Assembly: GCA_045542315.1 (NCBI GenBank)
Contig: JAZQKU010000090.1
Coordinates: forward strand, 1-12,734
Reading direction: 5' to 3'
Length of the DNA stretch: 12,734 nucleotides
From: RGIG5299 sp045542315
Lineage (GTDB): Bacteria; Bacillota; Clostridia; Oscillospirales; RGIG5299
This document shows, one piece after another, positions 1 through 6,600 of the stretch; positions within the stretch are counted from its first letter, which is position 1, and each line of letters starts with the position of its first letter. The translations under genes and the position numbers were made by a program. Below the pieces are notes generated by a model, which worked only from the letters and a program-made list of their open reading frames with translations, was not told the origin of the DNA and made no database searches.

Positions 1-629
1 AACTGCTTTGTGTAAAGGAACATTCTGTTATAAAGATTTGTTTCGTCGATGTAAAGGTCCATCATACCGGGATAGGGTCTGCCTATCTGAGCAATGTTGG
101 TATCACGGAATCTTCTGCGAACCTGAGCGGCGCGGCACCAAGCCTCGATCTCCTGAGCAACGTAAGGATCTCCGCCTTCAACAACGCCTGTAATTACAGC
201 GTGTCTCTTGCCGGCTCTTTCAAGGTCAGCAACAGCTTCGCCGACAGCGCCGCAAGCATAAAGCTCGCCAAGCCACTTGGGAATATCTGTGTTTGCATAA
301 TCAGGTGCCTTGAGCTTCTGTACGTTTACAACGACAACGGGAACGTCAAGGTCTCTGATAGCGGGCAACATATTGTAAGATGTTGCATATGTAAGCATCT
401 GAAGTATTACAAGGTCAACGTCAGCCGCACGGAATTTATCTCCCGCCGCCATAGCTAATTCCTTAGTTGTAACTATTCCGCCGTCGATGATCTCAACAGT
501 ATCGGGAAGAGTTTTTTTAAACGCCTCATACTGCTCCTCAAATTCGGGAACGAGGGAAGGAAACTGCGGCAGATATGCGCCAAGGGCAATTGAGAATACG
601 CCGATTCTCGCTTTTGTGTTTACCAACAT
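1..629 (-). CDS. L-arabinose/L-fucose isomerase-family protein, N-terminal part (truncated by window edge)
   Basis: The reading frame starts at ATG 629-627 and stays open to the window edge, giving about 209 residues of a longer protein. A GGAGGA ribosome binding site lies at 637-642, 7 bases before the start. The product begins MLVNTKARIGVFSIALGAYL. It has the alternating beta/alpha pattern of the N-terminal domains of AraA-type ketol isomerases: a hydrophobic strand near residues 72-76 (VDLVILQ), then VPVVVVNVQ near 96-104, then HAVITGVV near 143-150, and IGRPYPGMMDLYIDETNL near 182-199. The last two segments align by eye with HAVVTG and RFGDNMREVAVTDGDK of E. coli AraA. AraA interconverts L-arabinose and L-ribulose using a divalent metal in the cytosol. 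The catalytic C-terminal half is outside the window, so the sugar is unknown; an L-fucose-isomerase-like or uncharacterised relative is equally possible. The gene has its own promoter, so it is probably not part of the upstream VWA operon. Confidence 0.72.
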   Translation of the reverse strand, partial: MLVNTKARIGVFSIALGAYLPQFPSLVPEFEEQYEAFKKTLPDTVEIIDGGIVTTKELAMAAGDKFRAADVDLVILQMLTYATSYNMLPAIRDLDVPVVVVNVQKLKAPDYANTDIPKWLGELYACGAVGEAVADLERAGKRHAVITGVVEGGDPYVAQEIEAWCRAAQVRRRFRDTNIAQIGRPYPGMMDLYIDETNLYNRMFLYTKQ

Positions 630-700
630 ATTTTTATCCTCCAATAAAAAAATTCGTTAAACAGTCGCAGACTTTTCGCCTACTATAATGTGTTTATCAA

Positions 701-729
701 ATTATAGCACAAATTTTCCTGTCCGTCAA
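701..729 (-). promoter_or_regulatory. sigma-A promoter for the sugar isomerase-family gene
   Basis: Read on the minus strand, TTGACG (729-724) is followed after exactly 17 bases by TATAAT (706-701). This is 5/6 and 6/6 to the vegetative consensus. Transcription would begin near 694, giving a leader of about 65 nt before the ATG at 629. The leader carries only a 4-bp hairpin (AGTC-TGC-GACT), and I see no convincing cre site. Confidence 0.75.
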
Positions 730-787
730 TAACTATATCGCAAATTTATTAAGGCAAACGCAAGAGCAATCCCTTTTATTTTCTCGT

Positions 788-1435
788 TTACTTCGCGTTT
801 TTGTTGCTTTCATCAATGTCGGCGCGCCACCGCTCGTTATCAAGGCTTTCGCACCGTCTTACGGCGCTTATGGCGTTGGACATTGCTTCATACGTCATCT
901 TGACGCCTTTTTTGTTTTGGCGGTAATTTACGGCACGCTCTGCCCTTATTCCGATATTCTCCGCCGCTTGTACAGCGTCAATATTCGCCGCAAGAAAAAT
1001 AAACTCCCAACCGTATTTTTCCGTTTGATTTTTGATAAGCTTTTTCACTTCTCTTTTGCTGTAATTACGGCTGGCATTTTCCATACCGTCGGTAGTAATA
1101 ACAAAAATAGTATGATCGGGCACGTCCTCTTTTCTTGCGTACTTGTGAATATTGCCGATATGACGTATGGCACCGCCCACAGCGTCCAAAAGTGCCGTAC
1201 AGCCACCGACTTGATAATCTCTTTCCGTCATCGGCTTTATATCACCAATCTCCACTCTGTCGTGTATCACTTCGCTTTCGTTGTCAAAAAGCACCGTTGA
1301 AACGTACGCCTTGCCCTCCTGCCTTCTTTGCTTTTCGACCGTCGCGTTAAAACCGCCTACGGTATCAGCCTCAAAGCCTGCCATCGAGCCGCTTCTGTCA
1401 AGAATAAATACGATTTCTGTAATATTGTTTTTCAT
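788..1435 (-). CDS. Small cytosolic VWA-domain protein with complete MIDAS motif
   Basis: The 215-residue product is essentially one von Willebrand factor A domain. The metal-ion-dependent adhesion site is complete: D13-x-S15-x-S17 in ILDRSGSM, T80 in GGCTALLDAV, and D116 in VITTDGMEN. These residues coordinate Mg/Mn and usually mediate regulated protein binding. There is no signal peptide or membrane segment, so the protein should act in the cytosol; the basic tail after about residue 170 may be a partner-binding region. Small proteins of this type recur in Firmicutes and phages, and I know of no established function. It is the last gene of an operon behind the macrodomain gene, separated by 77 bp. 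The ATG at 1435 is preceded by AAAGGAGG at an 8-base spacing, but that site lies inside a strong inverted repeat, suggesting translational or transcriptional control. No clear terminator follows it. Confidence 0.85.
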   Translation of the reverse strand: MKNNITEIVFILDRSGSMAGFEADTVGGFNATVEKQRRQEGKAYVSTVLFDNESEVIHDRVEIGDIKPMTERDYQVGGCTALLDAVGGAIRHIGNIHKYARKEDVPDHTIFVITTDGMENASRNYSKREVKKLIKNQTEKYGWEFIFLAANIDAVQAAENIGIRAERAVNYRQNKKGVKMTYEAMSNAISAVRRCESLDNERWRADIDESNKNAK

Positions 1436-1440
1436 AAGAA

Positions 1441-1491
1441 AAACCTCCTTTAGTTTTGTGTCTGCATTTTAACACATCACAAAGGAGGTTT
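1441..1491 (-). promoter_or_regulatory. RBS-sequestering hairpin / possible attenuator upstream of VWA gene
   Basis: On the minus strand AAACCTCCTTT (1491-1481) and AAAGGAGGTTT (1451-1441) form a perfect 11-bp stem. Inside it TGTGT and ACACA form a second 5-bp stem around a 10-base loop. The 3' arm contains the whole AAAGGAGG ribosome binding site of the VWA gene. The 5' arm contains ACCTCCTTT, which matches the anti-Shine-Dalgarno tail of 16S rRNA. The 3' arm runs into TTTTTCTT just before the ATG, so the element could also act as a weak terminator. Confidence 0.7.
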
Positions 1492-1512
1492 GGTCGCTCG
1501 TCGGGAGACTTT

Positions 1513-2520
1513 TTATACGCCGAGCATTACCTGATCAAACTGAAAAAGCGTTTCATTCACATCAAATATGCTCTCGTAATTTCCGCTCGTTATAAAATAT
1601 TCAATTATAACGTCAAATTTACTGCTTCTCGACAGCGTCATACCGACTGTACGCAAAAGATGGTTCGTTTCATCAATGTCAAGCCGTAAGGCTATTGCAA
1701 AGGATACAGCCGTCACCTTGCTGGGCTTATAGCTTTTATTACACTTTATCTTGGAAAAGGTCTTTTTGTCCACGTTAGCTTTTTTATAGCATTCAACGTC
1801 GGAAAGCCCTTTTTTATCAATATAATAAAACAGCGTTTCCGCAAAGCCTTTGTCCATTTCCTCCAGCATTTCATCAAGGCTTTTCGTATCTTTCGGCGCA
1901 TCCTCCGCGCACGTTGACGCACACGCTGCCATTTGCTCAAAAGCCTTGTCTGTGCGTACCATCCTTGAAGCGTTAAGCCTCGGCGCTCGCTCACTCACAT
2001 ACGCGTCGTCGATAAACGATTCCACCTGCGCAAACAGCTTTTCGCTTACGCAATAGGCGCTTTTATCATAAACGACAAGATAGATAAGCATTTCATTTTC
2101 GAATACAAAATCGCCTATCGCCTTTATGGCGATCTTCATCGCTCTGTCCTTTGGGTATCCGTAGCTGCCCGAAGAGATCACGGGAAAGGCAACGCTTCTG
2201 AATCTATGTGCCTTGGCAAGCTTAAGACAAGAGGTATAGCAAGAGGCGAGTAGTTCATCTTCACCTTGATCTCCGCCTTGCCAAATTGGTCCTGCCGTAT
2301 GGATAACGTGCTTGCACGGCAAATTAAACCCTCTCGTCAGCTTCGCCTCGCCCGTTTTCACTCCGCCAAGCTTTCTACATTGCTCCGCAAGCATATTGCC
2401 TGCCACATCGTGTATTACTTTATCCAATCCGCCACAACCCGTAAGACGTTCATCGGACGGGTTCACAATAGCGTCGCACTCTATTTTTGTTATATCCTGT
2501 CTTATTACTTTGATCGGCAC
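1513..2520 (-). CDS. Macrodomain protein with C-terminal HTH-like domain
   Basis: The 335-residue protein starts at GTG 2520-2518, with GGGAGTGGAG ending 7 bases upstream. Residues 1 to about 170 are a macrodomain, the fold that binds ADP-ribose, O-acetyl-ADP-ribose or related NAD metabolites and in some members hydrolyses ADP-ribose from proteins. Visible motifs are QDIT (8-11), AIVNPSDERLTGCGGLDKVIH (17-37, matching the AIVNAAN...GGGGVD ligand loop) and VISSGSYGYP (114-123, the phosphate-binding loop). After a charged linker (175-222), residues 225-330 form a second domain. The segment LSDVECYKKANVDKKTFSKI with KPSKVTAVSFAIALRLDIDETNHLL resembles an Xre/Cro-type helix-turn-helix. This macro-plus-C-domain architecture recurs in Firmicutes, but its function is not established as far as I know. 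It lies 23 bp after the flavin-reductase-like gene and precedes the VWA gene. Confidence 0.87.
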   Translation of the reverse strand: MPIKVIRQDITKIECDAIVNPSDERLTGCGGLDKVIHDVAGNMLAEQCRKLGGVKTGEAKLTRGFNLPCKHVIHTAGPIWQGGDQGEDELLASCYTSCLKLAKAHRFRSVAFPVISSGSYGYPKDRAMKIAIKAIGDFVFENEMLIYLVVYDKSAYCVSEKLFAQVESFIDDAYVSERAPRLNASRMVRTDKAFEQMAACASTCAEDAPKDTKSLDEMLEEMDKGFAETLFYYIDKKGLSDVECYKKANVDKKTFSKIKCNKSYKPSKVTAVSFAIALRLDIDETNHLLRTVGMTLSRSSKFDVIIEYFITSGNYESIFDVNETLFQFDQVMLGV

Positions 2521-2543
2521 AGTAATTCTCCACTCCCGCCGTT

Positions 2544-3470
2544 TTATTTTTTTCCTTTTTCCTTCGCTCTTTTATCGTTGATTATCTTCATGTGCTCTTC
2601 CGTTATCAGCTCCACGTTGTTTTCCTTTGCCCAATCAACACAGCCCTTCAAAACGAGGGGGAGGAAAACTCTCGGCACCGCAAGCACCGTCTTGAGCGCA
2701 TCGTCGGTGAATTTTACCTTGTCGTCTGCACGGTCTGCGGCGTAGCGGACCGATTCGAGCGATGCCTGTCTCATCTGCAAAAGCTCCGCTCTCATTTTTG
2801 ATTTTCTGTGAAACCAGAAATTTTTGCTGTCGCGGTAGCCGTAATCAACGGGAAGGGGAGGAAAATCCTTTGCCTTGACGCCGTTGATAATTGCGTCCCT
2901 ATATTTCTTCTTCATAAGAATTTTATCAACGCGAAGAATAAAATGAGCGCCGAACTTACTTGTTATGCCGTTGAAATCGTGATAAGGCGGCTCGTAACCG
3001 TTAAGCTCGCCCGCCGCATCGTTTGCCGCGCCGTCAAGCTTACGCATCCAGGTGCATTCAATGACCTCGATGGCATCGGAAAGCACCATCGGACGCACCT
3101 CGCCCGTTTCCTCTTCAATAAGGCTCTTTTCAAGCCTGAAATTGCATTTGGGCATCTTTTCGCTCGGCTTGTCGCCGGGCCACGAAAGCTTCACCGCCTC
3201 CTTGAAGGTTTTCGGATTGTCGTCAATAAAGCTTATTGCACATTTTCCGTTTCTTAAGATGTTTTGCGCGGTGTTTGACGAGTTTCTGCAGCACAAAAGC
3301 ATTGCGTAATAGTCCTTGCCGGCAACGTAATAGGGCTGCACCAGGGAATAGGGACCAAGCGTTGTGCTGCCGTCCTCACAAAGGGTGCTTATGACCACGG
3401 TGGGCATGGGGAAGAAAAGCGATGTCTGGTAAAAATTATCCACGATTCGTAAATTTTCAAAGCTGCTCAT
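2544..3470 (-). CDS. Flavin-reductase-like (FMN-binding split barrel) protein with C-terminal PCP_red-like tail
   Basis: The 308-residue soluble protein starts at ATG 3470, with GGAG 8 bases upstream. Residues about 20-190 resemble the flavin-reductase-like FMN-binding split barrel. PMPTVVISTLCEDGSTTLGPYSLVQPYYVA (21-50) matches the usual opening strand and 'N.aPyS...' loop, and SSNTAQNILRNGKCAISFI (64-82) matches the following helix and strand. Such proteins bind FMN or FAD, but the substrate cannot be told from sequence. Residues about 254-296 (FTDDALKTVLAVPRVFLPLVLKGCVDWAKENNVELITEEHM) resemble the small helical PCP_red domain named after protochlorophyllide reductase subunits; this assignment is by eye and weaker. 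It is first in a three-gene operon behind a perfect consensus promoter, upstream of the macrodomain and VWA genes, hinting at a redox or NAD-linked role for the set. Confidence 0.7.
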   Translation of the reverse strand: MSSFENLRIVDNFYQTSLFFPMPTVVISTLCEDGSTTLGPYSLVQPYYVAGKDYYAMLLCCRNSSNTAQNILRNGKCAISFIDDNPKTFKEAVKLSWPGDKPSEKMPKCNFRLEKSLIEEETGEVRPMVLSDAIEVIECTWMRKLDGAANDAAGELNGYEPPYHDFNGITSKFGAHFILRVDKILMKKKYRDAIINGVKAKDFPPLPVDYGYRDSKNFWFHRKSKMRAELLQMRQASLESVRYAADRADDKVKFTDDALKTVLAVPRVFLPLVLKGCVDWAKENNVELITEEHMKIINDKRAKEKGKK

Positions 3471-3499
3471 AATGCCATCTCCGTATACATTTTTTAATA

Positions 3500-3528
3500 A
3501 TTATATACCATTTTTGGATTTATGTCAA
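3500..3528 (-). promoter_or_regulatory. Perfect consensus sigma-A promoter for the flavoprotein-macro-VWA operon
   Basis: On the minus strand TTGACA (3528-3523), a 17-base spacer and TATAAT (3505-3500) match the consensus fully. The predicted start near 3493 leaves a short leader of about 23 nt before the ATG at 3470. A promoter this strong in a presumed regulatory operon suggests it is held by a repressor. Confidence 0.85.
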
Positions 3529-3532
3529 AATC

Positions 3533-3560
3533 TTTTGCAAAATATTTTTGCAAAATATTT
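3533..3560. promoter_or_regulatory. Tandem palindromic operator candidate between divergent promoters
   Basis: The 15-base unit TTTTGCAAAATATTT occurs twice (3533-3547 and 3546-3560), offset by 13 bp. Each copy holds the perfect 10-bp palindrome TTTTGCAAAA. The repeats lie just upstream of the minus-strand -35 box (about -40 to -70) and about 35 bp upstream of the plus-strand -35 box. This is the usual layout for a regulator binding site in a divergent region. The bound protein is unknown. Confidence 0.5.
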
Positions 3561-3593
3561 CCGGGTAAACCGCAATTAATTTTTCGGAGGGGG

Positions 3594-3622
3594 TTGACAT
3601 ACTGGTTGATAAGGTGTATAAT
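3594..3622 (+). promoter_or_regulatory. Perfect consensus sigma-A promoter for the surface adhesin gene
   Basis: TTGACA (3594-3599), a 17-base spacer and TATAAT (3617-3622) match the consensus fully. The expected start near 3629 gives a leader of about 65 nt. A G-rich run (GGAGGGGG) directly precedes the -35 box. Confidence 0.87.
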
Positions 3623-3637
3623 AAAGTATCTATATGT

Positions 3638-3680
3638 GTATATGCGGCAGTGTGCCTTGTATACGCAAACGAGTTTCGTT
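3638..3680 (+). other. Two hairpins in the adhesin mRNA leader
   Basis: The first pairs GTATA (3638-3642) with TATAC (3660-3664) and, inside a 3x3 internal loop, GGCA (3646-3649) with TGCC (3653-3656) around GTG. The second is AACGA-GTT-TCGTT (3668-3680), ending exactly where the AGGAGG ribosome binding site begins (3681-3686). A 5'-end stem often stabilises mRNA; a regulatory role is inference. Confidence 0.4.
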
Positions 3681-3693
3681 AGGAGGAAATGAA

Positions 3694-6600
3694 ATGAAGA
3701 CAAAATTATTCAAAAGAATAATGAGCGCCGTAGTTGTTTTGGTATTAGTTGCAGCTATGTTGCCCGTTGTTGCTTTTGGAGCAACCCAGAGCTTCTCCAC
3801 CGTTGTTGATAATTCAACCTACAACGACTGGAAAGAAGTATTACTTAACTCCCTGACTACAGAAAAGGCAGGCACCGTTTGGAACGATAAGTCCGTTTTC
3901 AACAATGCCGAAATTTTCAACGCAACGGGAATAACCAAAAACGATAAAAACAGCTTTTTGGTTGCACTTTCAACGATTGGTTCCAGCATGTCCGTAACTG
4001 GTCACAACAGCACCTCTACAGATACCGTTCTCGTGCTTGACGTGTCGGGCTCTATGAACGGAAGCTTTGGCAACAACGACGTTGGCTTTGAACTCGTTGA
4101 AGCTGCAAACGCAAGCTTGAAGGCGCTTTTTGCGGAAAATGAATACAACCGTGTAGGTATCGTTCTCTATTCCGGTGAAGCGTATGATGACGAGTCTGCA
4201 GCAACTGTGCTTCTCCCGCTCGGAAGATATACCTCTACTGCAGAAAACGGCAATTTCCTTGATTATTACGACGGCTGGACCGGCGAATATATCAGCATCA
4301 ATAACAATGTCGTTATTGAAGGAACCGAGGAAAAACCTGCCGATGCTCTTAAGTCAATCGTAGGCGCTACCTATATCCAGCAGGGTCTTACCGCAGCGCT
4401 CGAGCTTTTCCTTAACGCTGATCTCGAAAGCGGAATTCCCTCTACCGACGACGTTACCCGTAAGCCCGTTTTGGTATTGATGTCCGACGGCGCTCCCACC
4501 TTGGGAAGCACCGATTTCACCAATCCCGGTGAATCCAATATCGGTACCGGAAGCTACTCCACCGCAGCTATGGGCTTCGTAACCCAGCTTACCGCTTCTT
4601 ATGTAAAAGAGCAGATCTCCGCAAAGTACGGCGCTGATTGCGCATTCTTCACCCTCGGCCTCGGCACCTCGAAGGATTCTATCGCTAACAGCGTTCTCAA
4701 TCCTGCGCGGTCATCCAATGCAATTAAGCTCTTCTGGGCAAAATATAACGCGGCAAACGTCGGCGATTCCGTAACTATCAGAAGAGGCAGCTGGCTCTTT
4801 GGCGGAAGAAGAACCGTAACCAAGATAGATGCAGACCTTAAGATGAATTACGTTGACAGATACTTCGACGTAAGCGGCAGCTCCGCTGATCTTGCAGAAG
4901 GTCTTAAGAAGGCTTTCGATGAAATAGTTCACGCTATTTCGTTGCAGAATAAATTCTATCCCACTCAGATCGAAGGCGATCCCGAGCATTCCGGCTTCGT
5001 TACCTTTAAGGACGTAATCGGTCAGTATATGAGCGTTACCGATATTAAGGGTATTCTTATCAATAACCAGCTCCATTCCGGCGCTGATCTTGCTAAGAAC
5101 TTCACCGAAAGCGGCGGCGCATTCGGAACTGTTGAGCATCCCAACGAGCTTGGCCACGAATTTGTTTCGGCAGTAAGAGACAGACTTGGTCTTGCAGACG
5201 ACGATGCAGCTCGTCAGCTTATTGCTCAGGCTTACAATAACGGCCAGCTTAGCTACACCGACGAAAACAATTTCTCCAACTATATCGGTTGGTACGCAAA
5301 TGCAAACGGCGAGTTCCTCGGCTTCTGGTACGATGGCATAAAGACAATGCCCGATCCCGCGGATCCTTCTCTCACCGATGCAACCCGTCCTGTATATATC
5401 ATTAAATCCTACGGCTTCCTCGGCGAATTCGATGCAGAACAGGGCATTGAAGAGTCTGATATGATGTACACCACCGTGCAGATCCGCACCGAAATCGCAA
5501 CAGGTGAAGAAACTGTTATATTCCAGATTCCCGCGGCTCTTATTCCCCTTGTAAATTACGACGTTATTCTTGATGACGACGGTAATTACATTGGCTTTAA
5601 CGTAGGCGGCGCAACCGAGCCTATCCGTCTTGTTTACGAGGTTGCTCTCGATCCCGTAGTTAACGAGCTTACCGTCAAGGATATCGTTGACAACGCTTAT
5701 CTTGCAGCCAACACCGATGCTGACGGAAAGGTAGCTTTCTTTGCAAACGGAATCGCTACCGTTGATTTCTTCCCCTCCAGATATAATGCATCTTACTACT
5801 TCCAGACTGATGCAATTGTTTGCTCCGATGCAGAGGGTACACCTGCAACTGCAAACAGCGCAAGCTTCTTTGCAAAGATGTCCTATTATACCGTTGAAAA
5901 CGGTGAGTTTGTTATAAAGACCGCATATAAGGCTCTTTCCAAAGCATTCGTTGACGAATATGCATTGGAAGGCGAAAACGGCTTATATATCCCCAAGGGA
6001 ACCGCTATTGAATCTGATGAAAATGTTGCCGTTAAGGACGTTCTTAAGGCAGAAAACGTAACCGAAACAAGCGATTACGTTGCAGATTTTGATTACGATG
6101 CAAAAGACGCTAACGTAGCTGCAATCCTCGGCAACAACGGTAAGCTTACCGTTGAACCTGCTACCGTTATAGCAATCAACAAGACTGTTGACGGCGCTAT
6201 CGACGGCGATGTATTTAATTTCGTTTTAACAAACCTCACCAATGAGAGTGACAATAACGAATATGACGGCTATATCATTAGGAACGACGTTGTCGTAAAC
6301 GATGATTACACCGTTGAGTTTGTAAACGGTGTTGCAAACGTAGAACTTAAGGCGGATGAAACCTTATATATCGGCGGACTCTCCGAGAGAGTAAGCATTA
6401 AGGTTGAAGAAGTTCTCGACGATAAATATTATCTCGAAAATATCAACGGTGACGTTGAAGCTACTAACGTAGTTCTTACCACCCTTTACGGTGATACTGT
6501 AAAGGCAACCTTCGTTAACGACCGTGTAATCGAAGAAGACGTTTTGGTTGTTTCCGGCATCAAGAACTTGATCGGTAAGGATATTATTGGTGACGAATTC

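Noticed and set aside
730..787. Intrinsic terminator after the VWA gene
   Set aside because: Only a 4-bp AAGG/CCTT pairing with a long loop and no proper T-run is visible, too weak to report.
2808..3257. 149-residue open frame on the plus strand inside the flavin-reductase-like gene
   Set aside because: It has no ribosome binding site and is antisense to a coherent protein with its own promoter and start signals.
788..3470. Anti-phage defence or ter-type tellurite island reading of the VWA-macro operon
   Set aside because: No TerC/TerD, nuclease, helicase, toxin or phage gene is present. The domain pair alone does not support a defence call.
3634..3693. Upstream in-frame ATG of the adhesin gene, adding 20 residues
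   Set aside because: It lies within a few bases of the predicted transcription start, has no ribosome binding site, and would put a Cys- and Arg-containing stretch before a standard signal peptide. ATG 3694 has AGGAGG at good spacing.
4711..5157. 148-residue open frame on the minus strand inside the adhesin gene
   Set aside because: It is antisense to the VWA region and has no initiation signals or recognisable domain.
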